A stretch of 64,000 bases of DNA, from contig JALHOF010000008.1 of assembly GCA_022843145.1 (NCBI GenBank), forward strand, positions 145,735 to 209,734, in the 5' to 3' direction. Positions within the stretch are counted from its first letter, which is position 1. Each line of letters starts with the position of its first letter. Made by a program: the position numbers and the translations under genes. The notes below the pieces were generated by a model, which was not told the origin of the DNA, ran no database searches, and saw nothing but the letters and a program-made list of their open reading frames with translations. This DNA comes from Hyphomicrobium sp. Lineage in GTDB: Bacteria > Pseudomonadota > Alphaproteobacteria > Rhizobiales > Hyphomicrobiaceae. This document shows, one piece after another, positions 1 to 8,897 of the stretch.

Positions 1-1
1 C

Positions 2-787
2 GTGTTCGACCTCGCGCATCTGTCATCGGTGCCGTGGGCCTCACGGCCTGGCGAAGCGTTCGATCGCATGCGCACGATCCGCCTTGTCGTCGCCGAGCCC
101 GCGAGCGCATATGCCGAAGCCATCCGCGGCGCACGGCGCGAAATCGACGTCCGCCGCACGCACGGCTCCGCGCGCCTGATCCAGATCGCGTCGAGTCTGC
201 CTGGCGAGGGGTCGAGCATCGTCGCGTCGAACCTCGCGCATCATTACGCGCTGACCGGCAACCGCGTGCTGCTGATCGACGCCGATCTCCGCCGCGCCAA
301 CCTCACGCGCGAACTGGCGTCCGGCCGTCCCACGGGACTGCTCGAAGCGCTTGCCGCCAATACCCCTGTCGAAGCGGCGATCCTGCGCGACGGCCGCACC
401 GGGTTGCATTTCCTACCTGCATGCGGTCCGTTGCCGTCGCACTTGTCGAGCGCCGAGCTGATCTCCTCGCCAGCGATGGCGGCGGCGCTCGAAAGTCTGA
501 AGAAACAGTTCGACACCATCGTCATCGACGCTCCGCCATTGCTGCCAGTCATCGACGGCCGCGTGCTCGCGGATCACGCCGACCAGATTGTATTCGTGAT
601 GACGTGGCGCAAAACGCCGAAGCAACTCGCCCGCCGCGCGCTCAAGTGCCTCGGCTTCAACCATCGCAAGGTGGTCGGCGTGGTGATGAACGAGGTCGAT
701 CCGGCGATCCTCGAAGATTCGCGCTCGCTGGGCTCAGGCCTCGGGGCACCGCATGTCGCACCCGCTTCTCAGCGCCGCGCCGCCTGA
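2..787 (+). CDS. Wzc/CpsD-like chain-length ATPase (BY-kinase fold), 5' end probably outside window
   Basis: This is the cytoplasmic MinD-like ATPase domain of the family that controls exopolysaccharide chain length and export. A P-loop-like segment (LPGEGSS, about residues 66-72) is followed by Walker A' (LLIDAD, about 90-95) and Walker B (TIVIDAPP, about 171-178). The reading frame is open to the window edge, so the GTG at position 2 is only the first possible codon; a membrane-bound Wzz part may lie upstream. Two oddities: the P-loop lysine normally found in GEGKS/T is a serine, and the C-terminus lacks the tyrosine cluster that BY-kinases autophosphorylate. It may therefore bind nucleotide poorly or not act as a kinase. 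It heads a polysaccharide gene cluster on the same strand. Confidence 0.85.
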   Translation: MFDLAHLSSVPWASRPGEAFDRMRTIRLVVAEPASAYAEAIRGARREIDVRRTHGSARLIQIASSLPGEGSSIVASNLAHHYALTGNRVLLIDADLRRANLTRELASGRPTGLLEALAANTPVEAAILRDGRTGLHFLPACGPLPSHLSSAELISSPAMAAALESLKKQFDTIVIDAPPLLPVIDGRVLADHADQIVFVMTWRKTPKQLARRALKCLGFNHRKVVGVVMNEVDPAILEDSRSLGSGLGAPHVAPASQRRAA

Positions 788-941
788 TCTTCCGTGGTCG
801 ATGCATGCCGGTGGCCCGCCGTCCAGGCGGCTGAACGATCAAATTTATCCCGTTGTTTTCAGTCATTTTTTAGACTGTTCAGGTCTAATGGCGACCAGTG
901 TGTTGGCTGGCGATTTCGATCGCCATGCGCGTGGGTGACAT

Positions 942-2414
942 ATGACGGCGACGATGACGACGGCAATCGACGAGGCTTCAGCGGACATCACGACGCTGCG
1001 GCCGCCACAACATCGCTGGTCACGGCGGATCGCCGCTGACCTCGTCGCGGCGGTTGAAACGCTCACCGTTCTCCTCGGCGGCGTCCTCCCTGCCGCGATC
1101 TACGCCATCTACGGCGGCATCAAGATGGATTGGGCTCTGATCGTCCAATCAAGCTTTGTCGCCGCGTTCATCGTGCAGGTGTGTCTGCGCTCGTGGGGTC
1201 ACTACGACACGCGCCGCATGCACGACTTCCCCCTGGATCCCGCAGGGATGTTCTGGGCGCTTGTCGTCGGCATCATCGGCGTGCTCGGACTTACTCTGCC
1301 TCAGGCTCTCGGCAGCGTTCACATGTGGGTGTGGTACGCGGCTTGGCTGTCTGCCAGCTTCACGTTCATTCTCATGGTCCGCATGGTCGCCCGGCATATC
1401 CTTGCTCGCATGGCCGCCGCCGGGCGCTTCGAACAGACCGTCGCCGTGTTCGGCGCCGGCGCGATCGCGCGCCGCGTCAGGGATCATCTCTGCGACAAAA
1501 GTCTCGGCGTCCATTTCGCCGGCGTCTTCGACGACCGCAGCGGCGAAGATCGTCTCGACACCGCTGGTCTCGCATTATCGGGCAAGCTCGATGACCTGAT
1601 CCGCGCTACGCACGATGGTCGTATCGACCAGATCATCATCGCACTTCCGCAGGTCGCCGACCGCCGCATGGCCGATGTCGCGAAAAAACTCGAACAGCTT
1701 CCCGCCAGCCTGCATTTCGTCACGCACATAGCATCCGACATCGTGGATAGCAACGTCGCGCACAAGGTCTCGAGCCTCGGTCCCGTCGGCCTGATGGACG
1801 TCAAGGCGAAGCCGTACTCCGACTGGGGCCCATTCATCAAGGCGATCGAGGATTACGTCCTCGGGTCCATGCTGCTGATCCTCGCGCTGCCGCTGTTGCC
1901 GATCATCGCGCTGGCGATCCGTCTCGACAGCAATGGCCCGGTGTTGTTCCGCCAGCGCCGTCGCGGCGTCAATCAGCGCATCATCGAAGTACTCAAGTTC
2001 CGCACCATGACCGTGATGGAAGACGGCGACGACGTCCGACAGGTTTCCACTAAAGATCCGCGCATTACGCGCGTCGGCGCCTATCTCCGCCGCACCAGCC
2101 TCGACGAGTTGCCGCAGCTCTGGAACGTGCTGCGTGGCGATATGAGCCTCGTCGGACCACGCCCCCATGCGCTCGCGCACGACGACGAATACACCAAGAA
2201 GCTCGAGGAATACGCCGCCCGCCATCAGGTCAAGCCCGGCATCACCGGTCTCGCCCAGGTCAAGGGCTGGCGCGGCGAGACTCCGACCACCGACAGCATG
2301 AAGGCGCGGGTCGATCTCGACATCGCCTACATCAAGAACTGGTCGCTGTGGCTCGATCTCAAAATTCTCGCGCAGACCTTTGGAGCAGTCATCAAGGGCA
2401 AGAACGCGATTTGA
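942..2414 (+). CDS. Undecaprenyl-phosphate sugar-1-phosphate transferase (WcaJ/ExoY-type)
   Basis: Integral membrane enzyme of 490 residues that starts repeat-unit assembly by moving a hexose-1-phosphate onto the lipid carrier. The N-terminal third has about four membrane helices. A Rossmann-like CoA_binding_3 domain follows ([13 protein letters not shown] near residue 167), then a further hydrophobic helix near 305 and the bacterial sugar transferase domain with [30 protein letters not shown] and [12 protein letters not shown]. Length and domain order match the long WcaJ/PssY-type enzymes rather than the short ExoY type. It lies between the ATPase and a Wzy-like gene, which fits a Wzx/Wzy-dependent exopolysaccharide system. 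The sugar (glucose or galactose) cannot be told from sequence. Confidence 0.95.
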   Translation: MTATMTTAIDEASADITTLRPPQHRWSRRIAADLVAAVETLTVLLGGVLPAAIYAIYGGIKMDWALIVQSSFVAAFIVQVCLRSWGHYDTRRMHDFPLDPAGMFWALVVGIIGVLGLTLPQALGSVHMWVWYAAWLSASFTFILMVRMVARHILARMAAAGRFEQTVAVFGAGAIARRVRDHLCDKSLGVHFAGVFDDRSGEDRLDTAGLALSGKLDDLIRATHDGRIDQIIIALPQVADRRMADVAKKLEQLPASLHFVTHIASDIVDSNVAHKVSSLGPVGLMDVKAKPYSDWGPFIKAIEDYVLGSMLLILALPLLPIIALAIRLDSNGPVLFRQRRRGVNQRIIEVLKFRTMTVMEDGDDVRQVSTKDPRITRVGAYLRRTSLDELPQLWNVLRGDMSLVGPRPHALAHDDEYTKKLEEYAARHQVKPGITGLAQVKGWRGETPTTDSMKARVDLDIAYIKNWSLWLDLKILAQTFGAVIKGKNAI

Positions 2415-2503
2415 GCGCGTCACCCACCGATCAGGCGTCGGCAGTGTCGGATGGAGGAGATGGAGCCGAGCGCTGAAGAGCCTCGAACAAGAGTAACGAG
2501 ACC

Positions 2504-3865
2504 ATGACGCGAGCCCAATCGGCAACGCCGATCCCGGTCGTCCTCGTCCTGCTGAGCTTTCTCAGCCCGACGGAGCTGTCGCTTTACGTCGAGGGCCTGC
2601 GGCTGCCGCCCCACCGCGTCGCGCTGATCGCACTGTTCCCGTTCGCGCTGATGCGGCTCATCACGCGGCCCGACGTGCGCATCCGGCTGTACGACCTCAT
2701 GTTCTTTTTGTTCGGCCTGATGACCGTCGGCGTTTTCGTCTATCACACTGGCGGACACGAGGGCTTCGTCTATGGCGGATCGCTGGCGCTTGAAAGCGTC
2801 GGCGGCTACGTCGTCGCGCGGGCCTATGTGCGCGATTATCCAACAATGCTCGCGACGCTGAAGGCGCTGTTCTGGACCATCGTCGCCGCTGCCGTCATCG
2901 CATTGCCCGAGACGCTTCTCGGCCAGATCTTCACACACGAACTCCTGGCCCAGATCACCGGCTACGTGCACCCGATCGGCGTCGAGACCCGCGCCGGCCT
3001 GACCCGCGCCTACGGCACATTCGATCATCCGATCCACTACGGCACCTTCTGCGCCGCGATGTTTGCGCTGTTCGTCTATGCCGAACGGACCACCACGTCC
3101 GCACGCAAGCTCACCGTGTTCTTCGTCCTCGCCACTTCGCTCGGCCTGTCGTCGGCGCCGCTCCTCTGCCTCGGGCTTCAGGCCGGCATGATCGTCTGGG
3201 AGACGTCGACCCGCGGTATGCCCTCGCGGTCCTCGCTGACCCTCGTCGTGCTTACCGGTCTCTACATCGGGGCGTCCATGTTCTCGAACCGCTCACCGAT
3301 CGCATTTGTCGCCACCGGCATGACCTTCGACAGCTGGACTGGCTACTACCGACTCCAGATCTGGGAGCACGGAATGAACAACGTCTGGGCCAATCCGTGG
3401 ACAGGGATCGGGCTTGCCGAGTGGGAGCGCCCATGGTGGATGGTGTCCTCGACCGTCGACGCGTTCTGGCTTGTCGTGACGATGCGCCAGGGCATCCCGT
3501 CGTTTGTCGTTCTGGCCATCGCTATCGCGCTCTTGGGCCGCGCCGTCGTCAAGCGGTCGAGCCGCAACCCCGATCTCAGGATGCGCAAGCTGATGCAGGG
3601 CTGGATGATGTCGCTGATCGCGCTCTGCCTGATCGGCGCCACGGTCCACTACTGGAACGTGCTCTACGCCTACTTCTTTTTCTTCCTCGGTTTGGGCGGC
3701 GCGCTGGCCGATCCACGGCGCGCACCCGCGCCCGCCATCGTCAGCTCCACTCAGACCTCGAACCGCTCGCGGTCCGCGATGCCCGGTCCGCGCGGTCCGA
3801 CGCATGAACCCGTCTTCGCCCACCCGGGCCTGCCCTATGGCCGCATGGCTGACGCGCGGCGTTGA
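2504..3865 (+). CDS. O-antigen ligase / Wzy-like polysaccharide polymerase
   Basis: Polytopic membrane protein of 453 residues with about ten hydrophobic helices and little similarity outside its fold, as usual for Wzy/WaaL proteins. A periplasmic-loop signature of the family is visible: RLQIWEHG followed by NPWTGIGLAEW about ten residues later (near residues 285-310), and then a helix pair. It would polymerise lipid-linked repeat units or ligate glycan to an acceptor on the periplasmic side. It starts at ATG 2504, 89 bases after the sugar transferase, on the same strand. The last about 50 residues are proline/arginine-rich and polar. Polymerase and ligase cannot be separated by sequence alone; the cluster context (flippase, transferases) favours polymerase. 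Confidence 0.85.
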   Translation: MTRAQSATPIPVVLVLLSFLSPTELSLYVEGLRLPPHRVALIALFPFALMRLITRPDVRIRLYDLMFFLFGLMTVGVFVYHTGGHEGFVYGGSLALESVGGYVVARAYVRDYPTMLATLKALFWTIVAAAVIALPETLLGQIFTHELLAQITGYVHPIGVETRAGLTRAYGTFDHPIHYGTFCAAMFALFVYAERTTTSARKLTVFFVLATSLGLSSAPLLCLGLQAGMIVWETSTRGMPSRSSLTLVVLTGLYIGASMFSNRSPIAFVATGMTFDSWTGYYRLQIWEHGMNNVWANPWTGIGLAEWERPWWMVSSTVDAFWLVVTMRQGIPSFVVLAIAIALLGRAVVKRSSRNPDLRMRKLMQGWMMSLIALCLIGATVHYWNVLYAYFFFFLGLGGALADPRRAPAPAIVSSTQTSNRSRSAMPGPRGPTHEPVFAHPGLPYGRMADARR

Positions 3866-3910
3866 CGCCGCCTGGTTTGGTCATCCGGGTGCGCGTCACC
3901 GCGCCCCAAT

Positions 3911-3968
3911 TCCCGTCATGCGCCCTTCCCAGCGGCAAGCTGGATCCCGGCAACAAGCGCCGGGATGA
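3911..3968. repeat. Intergenic palindromic element between convergent genes
   Basis: The segment contains GGATCCCGGC-AACAAGC-GCCGGGATGA, a strong hairpin, preceded by a decayed partner hairpin. The same word pattern occurs at 30790-30881. It lies between the convergent stop codons of the Wzy-like gene (3865) and a glycosyltransferase gene (3974), where it could also act as a bidirectional terminator. Confidence 0.6.
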
Positions 3969-3973
3969 ACATA

Positions 3974-5200
3974 TTACGCCACTGCGCGCGCGGGCGCGTC
4001 CGCTCCGTCGTACCGCAAGCCCAGATCGAGGATCGCGCGTCGCACCAGTTCCGCCTTCGCATCCCAGCTCTCGGGCGTCACCCGCGCATGCGCCGACGCC
4101 GCGTCGAACGGCTCGGCCAATGCCCTTCTGATCGCGGATGCAAATTGATCCGGACCTTCCGCGACCCGCACCAAATCGCGCCAACCGTCGAGCGCCGCGA
4201 AGTCCGTCGTCACCACCGGACGTCCGACCGCCAGATATTCCTTGAGCTTGACCGGATTGCAGGCCTTGATCCACTCGCTGCGGTTCCACGGCATGATCAG
4301 CACGTCCATCGCCGCCATGTACTTCGCGATCATTTCATAGGGCTTCCTGCCCGTGAACTTGACGTTCGGCAGTGTGCACCAGTCATCAGGCAGCGACGAG
4401 CCGCCGATCATCACGAATTGCACGTCCGCGAGTTGCCGCGCGACCGCCAGGAACAGCTCGGGGTCGAAGGTATGTGCGTCGATGCCTCCGATGAAGCCCA
4501 CACGCGGCCGCTTCAGGTAGCTGACATCGCCCGGCCCTCTCGACTTCTCTTTTCCGGCCGCGACAAACGCGTCGAGCTCGACTCCGTGCGTCACAAGCAA
4601 CTGCCGCTTCACCGTGCCCGCCTCCTCCTGCATCAGGTGTGGCGCGGCATAGACGACGAGATCCGCCTGCTGCTTCAGCGACGCGATCTGACGGCCCAGC
4701 ACTTCGGGATCGCCCTCGGGGAACGCCTCGAAACGGTCAGTGCGCTGCATCAATACCGCCACCTCGCCGAACGCGCCGGCCAGCGCCTGCCCGGCCGGGC
4801 AATGCACCCACAGCACCGGCCGCCGGATGCCCGCACGCTGCGCGGCGAGCTTGATCTGCGGCGCAAGCGCCCAGCCCGTCAACTTCTGGCCGGTCGCGCC
4901 CGGCACGGACACGGGAGAGAACACCCAGAAGTTGTTCTCGACGTTGACGACGCCACGCGCGAGGCTTTTCAGTTTGCGCTGGATGCGCTCCATGAACATC
5001 TTGTCGCCGGTGACGCTTGGCATGCGCACAGCGATCGAGTTGACGAATAGCACCGGCATCCGCTTAGCCAGCCGTCGCATGATCTGGAAATCGAAATGGC
5101 CGCGGTTGTGATACCACCAGTCCTCGCCGCCGATGCAGATGATGCCGTCGAACGCCCCCCGACCCTCTGAGAAGTGTTCGTCGGCGCTATGCCCATCCAT
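3974..5200 (-). CDS. Glycosyltransferase, GT-B fold (GT4/TuaH-like)
   Basis: Cytosolic or membrane-associated transferase, 408 residues from the chosen start. The C-terminal half has the donor-binding pattern of GT-B retaining enzymes: VKFTGRKPYEMIAKYMAAMD, then NPVKLKEYLAVGRPVVTTD (about residues 300-345). The N-terminus (GIICIGGEDWWYHNRGHFD) resembles TuaH-like enzymes. An ATG sixteen codons upstream (5248) is possible, but the ATG at 5200 has a strong ribosome binding site (GGGAGAGAG about 4 bases away). It is transcribed opposite to its neighbours, convergent with the Wzy-like gene and divergent from the next transferase. It likely adds one sugar of the repeat unit; donor and acceptor are unknown. 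Confidence 0.9.
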   Translation of the reverse strand: MDGHSADEHFSEGRGAFDGIICIGGEDWWYHNRGHFDFQIMRRLAKRMPVLFVNSIAVRMPSVTGDKMFMERIQRKLKSLARGVVNVENNFWVFSPVSVPGATGQKLTGWALAPQIKLAAQRAGIRRPVLWVHCPAGQALAGAFGEVAVLMQRTDRFEAFPEGDPEVLGRQIASLKQQADLVVYAAPHLMQEEAGTVKRQLLVTHGVELDAFVAAGKEKSRGPGDVSYLKRPRVGFIGGIDAHTFDPELFLAVARQLADVQFVMIGGSSLPDDWCTLPNVKFTGRKPYEMIAKYMAAMDVLIMPWNRSEWIKACNPVKLKEYLAVGRPVVTTDFAALDGWRDLVRVAEGPDQFASAIRRALAEPFDAASAHARVTPESWDAKAELVRRAILDLGLRYDGADAPARAVA

Positions 5201-5390
5201 CCGCTCTCTCCCTCGCTCGCGGGCCGCGACGGCTCGCGCGGCGATCATCGCCCGCCCGCGTTAATCTTCTGTTGAGGACGGCTCCCGGCACGACGCCTTA
5301 ACGGGCGATTAGCCGCTCGGCGCTACGGTGGTTCTCGATTTTCCGTGCGTGCCAGAACAATGTCCGCCCCAACCGAGACAGCGAAAGCCG

Positions 5391-6416
5391 ATGAGCCGGG
5401 AGCATCCGATCGACGTCTCGATTCTGGTTGTCAGCTACAATACGCGGGCGCTGACGCTTGCGGCATTGCAGTCCGCCGTTCGCGAAACGCATGATACCGC
5501 CTTCGAGATCATCGTCGTCGACAACGCCTCGACCGACGGGTCAGCCTCGGCCATCGCCGAAACGTTCCCCGGCATCCGTCTCATCGCCTCGCCCGCCAAT
5601 CTCGGCTTCGCGGCGGCCAACAACCTCGCCGCCCGATCCGCGCGCGGCCGTTTCCTCCTGCTCCTCAATCCCGATACCGTCGTCCTCGACCGCGCCATCG
5701 ACAGGTTGCACGCCTTTTCCCTGGCGCGGCCCGAAGCGCGCATCTGGGGCGGCCGAACCGTCTTTGCCGACGGCACCCTCAACCCGGCGTCGTGCTGGGG
5801 CCGCATGACACCGTGGAACCTCTTCTGCCGTGCGGCGGGCCTGACCGCGATGTTCCGCGACACCGAGTTCTTCAACCGCGAAGCCTATGGCGGCTGGGCG
5901 CGCGACACCGTGCGTGAGGTCGACATCGTCTCAGGCTGCTTTCTGATGATCGAGCGCGCCTTCTGGTGCGAGCTCGGCGGGTTCGATCCGGCCTTCTTCA
6001 TGTACGGCGAGGAGGCCGACCTCTGCCTCCGCGCTCGCGCGCTTGGCGCACGACCCGCCGTTACGCCCGAAGCCACCATCGTTCACCTCGGCGGCGCTTC
6101 GGAGACCGCCCGCACCGTCAAAATGGTCAAACTCTTGGCGGCGAAGGCTTCGCTCGTCTCGCGCCATTTCCATCCCTCGACGCGCCCGATGGGCCGCGCC
6201 CTACACGCCGCCTGGCCACTCTCGCGGCTGTTCGCTCACACCCTGCGCGCCGCTCTGACCGGGCGCGCCGCCGATCGCGAAGCCGCCGCCACCTGGGGCG
6301 AGATCTGGCGGCAGCGCGTCCACTGGCGATACGGCTATCGCAACCACGCTGGCACATCCGCTGTTCCCGCCCCCGCAGCCGCCCCCTCCCTCACATCTCC
6401 TCCTGCAAGGTCCTGA
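5391..6416 (+). CDS. Glycosyltransferase family 2 (rhamnosyltransferase-like)
   Basis: GT-A fold inverting transferase of 341 residues. It begins with the GT2 nucleotide-binding strand (VSILVVSYN), then EIIVVDNASTDGS, NLGFAAANN and the acidic metal-binding motif in LLLNPDTVV. A conserved FDPAFFMYGEEADLCLRA segment carries the usual ED catalytic-base motif near residue 210. I chose ATG 5391 (MSREHPID) over an ATG 21 codons upstream because the homologous fold starts just after it. A basic C-terminal tail of about 100 residues follows the catalytic domain. The next gene starts 3 bases after its stop, so the two are probably co-translated. It belongs to the dTDP-rhamnosyltransferase-like group, and the rfbC at 22.3 kb is compatible with a deoxysugar donor. 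Confidence 0.92.
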   Translation: MSREHPIDVSILVVSYNTRALTLAALQSAVRETHDTAFEIIVVDNASTDGSASAIAETFPGIRLIASPANLGFAAANNLAARSARGRFLLLLNPDTVVLDRAIDRLHAFSLARPEARIWGGRTVFADGTLNPASCWGRMTPWNLFCRAAGLTAMFRDTEFFNREAYGGWARDTVREVDIVSGCFLMIERAFWCELGGFDPAFFMYGEEADLCLRARALGARPAVTPEATIVHLGGASETARTVKMVKLLAAKASLVSRHFHPSTRPMGRALHAAWPLSRLFAHTLRAALTGRAADREAAATWGEIWRQRVHWRYGYRNHAGTSAVPAPAAAPSLTSPPARS

Positions 6417-6418
6417 GC

Positions 6419-7333
6419 ATGCCGCGCACCATTGAACATCCGAACGCGGCCCGTCCCCCGGTCATCGTCCGTCCCTACGGGCAACCCGGTCCCGACGACG
6501 ACATCCGCTTCTCGATCTGCACCCTCGTCAACGATCGCGCTCAGTACGAGCAAATGCGCGCCTCATTCAAAGCCGGCGGCTTCGAGGCTCCGGGCTGCGA
6601 GTACATGTTCATCGATAACACCGGCACCGACCAGACCTGCGCCTACCGTGGCCTCAACGCGATGCTCAATGCCGCGCGCGGGCGTCACGTCATCCTCTGC
6701 CATCAGGACGTGCGCCTGCTGACCGACAGGCGCGACACGCTCGTTGCACGCCTCGCCGCGCTCGACCTCGTCGATCCCGCATGGGCGCTGGCAGGAAACG
6801 CCGGCGGCGTCAGCCCTGGCACGCTCGCAGTTCGCATAACCGATCCCCACGGCGCCGACCAACGCGTCGGACACTTTCCTGCCCGCGTCATGAGCCTCGA
6901 CGAGAACTTCATCGTGGTCCGCCGCGATGCCCGTATCGGATTTTCCGCAGATTTGTCCGGGTTCCATTTCTATGGCGCCGACATTTGTCTCAACGCCGAC
7001 ATCATGGGCCACAGCGCCTACGTCATCGACTTCCACCTCGTCCACCTATCCGCCGGCAAGAAAAACGGCGCGTTCGATGAAATGGAGCATCGTTTCCGCG
7101 CCAAGTGGTCTCGCGCCCTGGCGCCGCGTTGGATGCAAACGACCTGCAGCCTGCTGCGCCTGTCCGGCGATACGATCGGCCAGATCACCGGCCGCCTCGC
7201 GGAAGCGCCGTTTCGCAAGCTATCGCGGCGCTTGCCCACAGCTGCCGGCTGGACCAAGCCCGAAACTGCGGCACCCGTCGCGGCCAGCGACATCGCCGTC
7301 GGCACGGCGCCTGCGCCGGACGCCGCCGGATGA
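6419..7333 (+). CDS. Glycosyltransferase-like protein (GT2, Glyco_tranf_2_5 type)
   Basis: Protein of 304 residues with the pattern of the PF13712-type transferases: FSICTLVNDRAQYEQM, a central IDNTGTDQTCAYRGLN, and a CHQDVRLL motif near residue 98, where the HQDV replaces the classical DxD metal-binding site. Its ATG is 2 bases after the stop of the preceding transferase and its stop overlaps the ATG of the flippase gene (ATGA), so three genes form a tight operon. The frame is open far upstream, but that stretch is only the other-frame shadow of the preceding gene. A role in repeat-unit assembly follows from context; substrate unknown. Confidence 0.85.
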   Translation: MPRTIEHPNAARPPVIVRPYGQPGPDDDIRFSICTLVNDRAQYEQMRASFKAGGFEAPGCEYMFIDNTGTDQTCAYRGLNAMLNAARGRHVILCHQDVRLLTDRRDTLVARLAALDLVDPAWALAGNAGGVSPGTLAVRITDPHGADQRVGHFPARVMSLDENFIVVRRDARIGFSADLSGFHFYGADICLNADIMGHSAYVIDFHLVHLSAGKKNGAFDEMEHRFRAKWSRALAPRWMQTTCSLLRLSGDTIGQITGRLAEAPFRKLSRRLPTAAGWTKPETAAPVAASDIAVGTAPAPDAAG

Positions 7334-8742
7334 GCGCTCAGCAGGGCATCGCCGGACATCTCGAGCCAGCGCCGGGCGCGCACGGCCTGCGCGATCGGCT
7401 TGCGCAAAGCGATGCTTCCGCCACCAAGCCTGCTGCCGCCGTCCGCAGCTTGACACAGCGCATTGCCGGTCAAGGCGCTCTTCTCTTCACCGGTTTCGCC
7501 GCCGCGCAGGGCTTCTCGTTCCTGCGCAATGCGCTCATCGGACACGGATTGTCGAAGGGCGACTTTGGCATCGCCGCCACCATCACACTGCTGCTGCAGC
7601 TCGTAGAGACACTGTCCGACCTCGGCACCGATCGCATGATCGTACAGGCGCGCGACGGCGACGATCCCGACTTCGTCGCGACCGCGCACACGACGCTTCT
7701 CGTGCGCGGCGCCCTAACCGCGCTCCTGCTCTATTTCGCCGCCGGGCCCGCCGCGCAGTTCTTCGCAATTCCCGACGTGACGTGGGCGTTGCAGCTCGTC
7801 GCGCTCGTTCCCCTCGTCAAGAGCTTCCAGCATCTCGACTATCGCCGCGCGCAGCGCCGCTACGACAACCGCCCGCAAATCCTGATCGAAGTCTTGCCGC
7901 AGGCGGCGGCCCTCGCCGCGGCGCTGCCGCTGCTCGCCACGCCGGGCGGTTACGCCGTCGCGGTCTGGCTGGCATTGCTGCAGGCGACGACAATGGTTGG
8001 ACTGTCGCATCTTCTCGCCGAGCGGCCCTATCGGATATCCGCGAACCGAACCATTCTCCGCCGCTTCGTCGCATTCGGCTGGCCGATCTGGCTCAGCGCC
8101 TTCCCTCTCGCCGCCGTGTTCCAGGGTGATCGCATCATCATCGGCCGTATGCTCGGCATGGAGGAGCTTGCAGCCTATTCCGCGGCCTTCATGATCACGA
8201 TGGTTCCTGGTCTCGTTGCCGCCAAGGTCGGCCACGCCTTGATGCTGCCGGCACTTGGCGCCGCGCGCGATGACGCCGCCACCTTCGCGCGCCGCTTCGC
8301 GCGTCTCACCGAGGCGACCGCCTGCGCCGCAGCGCTCTATCTCGCGCTGTTTTTGGCATTCGGCGGCGCCGTCCTCCCGCTCGCATTCGGCGCGGCTTAT
8401 ACCGGGCTCGGCGCCGTCGCCGGCTGGCTCGCGGCGATGTGGTCGATCAGGATGCTGCAGGCGGTACCCGGCATGGCGCTGATGGCGCTCGGCATCACCC
8501 GGCCATTCCTCACCGCCGGATTGATCCGCTCAACGGCGCTCGTCCTGTCGCTCGCCGCCGCCTACCAGGGGATGGGGCTCGCCGCGATTGCCGCCGCCGG
8601 CGTCGCGGGAGAGTTCGTCTCGCTCGTCTATGTCGCGTGGCGGCTCGACGCCGAACGCCAAGGTTTGATGCCGGCCCTGCTCCTCCGCGCGCTGATCCTG
8701 ATCCCTGCCGCGGCTCTCGGCCTCGCCCTCGCACTCCGCTAG
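7330..8742 (+). CDS. Oligosaccharide flippase, MOP superfamily (Wzx-like)
   Basis: Polytopic membrane protein of 470 residues with about twelve to fourteen helices and the typical start of polysaccharide flippases (AGQGALLFTGFAAAQGFSFLRN, written here in part, then LSKGDFGIAATITLLLQ). A central VFQGDRIIIGRMLG motif begins the second half, as in the PST family. A roughly 45-residue hydrophilic N-terminal extension precedes the first helix. It would flip lipid-linked repeat units to the periplasm for the Wzy-like enzyme. Start ATG 7330 overlaps the previous stop (ATGA), suggesting translational coupling. Confidence 0.92.
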   Translation: MSAQQGIAGHLEPAPGAHGLRDRLAQSDASATKPAAAVRSLTQRIAGQGALLFTGFAAAQGFSFLRNALIGHGLSKGDFGIAATITLLLQLVETLSDLGTDRMIVQARDGDDPDFVATAHTTLLVRGALTALLLYFAAGPAAQFFAIPDVTWALQLVALVPLVKSFQHLDYRRAQRRYDNRPQILIEVLPQAAALAAALPLLATPGGYAVAVWLALLQATTMVGLSHLLAERPYRISANRTILRRFVAFGWPIWLSAFPLAAVFQGDRIIIGRMLGMEELAAYSAAFMITMVPGLVAAKVGHALMLPALGAARDDAATFARRFARLTEATACAAALYLALFLAFGGAVLPLAFGAAYTGLGAVAGWLAAMWSIRMLQAVPGMALMALGITRPFLTAGLIRSTALVLSLAAAYQGMGLAAIAAAGVAGEFVSLVYVAWRLDAERQGLMPALLLRALILIPAAALGLALALR

Positions 8743-8743
8743 G

Positions 8744-8819
8744 GCGCGGTTGCATATGGGCAACTGAAGCGCAAGCAATGAGCGCGGTTGCATGTGGGCA
8801 ACCGAAGCGCAAGCAATGA
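8744..8819. repeat. Two tandem 38-bp repeats with internal hairpins
   Basis: Two adjacent 38-bp units (8744-8781 and 8782-8819) differ at only two bases. Each contains GTTGC-ATRTGG-GCAAC, a small hairpin, followed by GAAGCGCAAGCAATGA, and a third unit starts but diverges. The repeat begins 2 bases after the flippase stop. Confidence 0.8.
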
Positions 8820-8844
8820 GCGCGGGTGGGCCTGCCGGAGGCGG

Positions 8845-8860
8845 GCTTGCTTTGGCAAGC
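8845..8860. terminator. Hairpin between convergent genes, possible bidirectional terminator
   Basis: GCTTGC-TTTG-GCAAGC forms a perfect 6-bp stem with a four-base loop between the flippase stop (8742) and the convergent glycosyltransferase stop (8898). There is no long T-run on either strand, so termination strength is uncertain. Confidence 0.4.
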
Positions 8861-8897
8861 GTCGCCGCCCGAAGCGCGACCAGACGATGATTTCAGA

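Noticed and set aside
5966..6418. Long N-terminal extension of the third glycosyltransferase
   Set aside because: The extension lies entirely inside the preceding transferase gene in another frame; the fold starts after ATG 6419.
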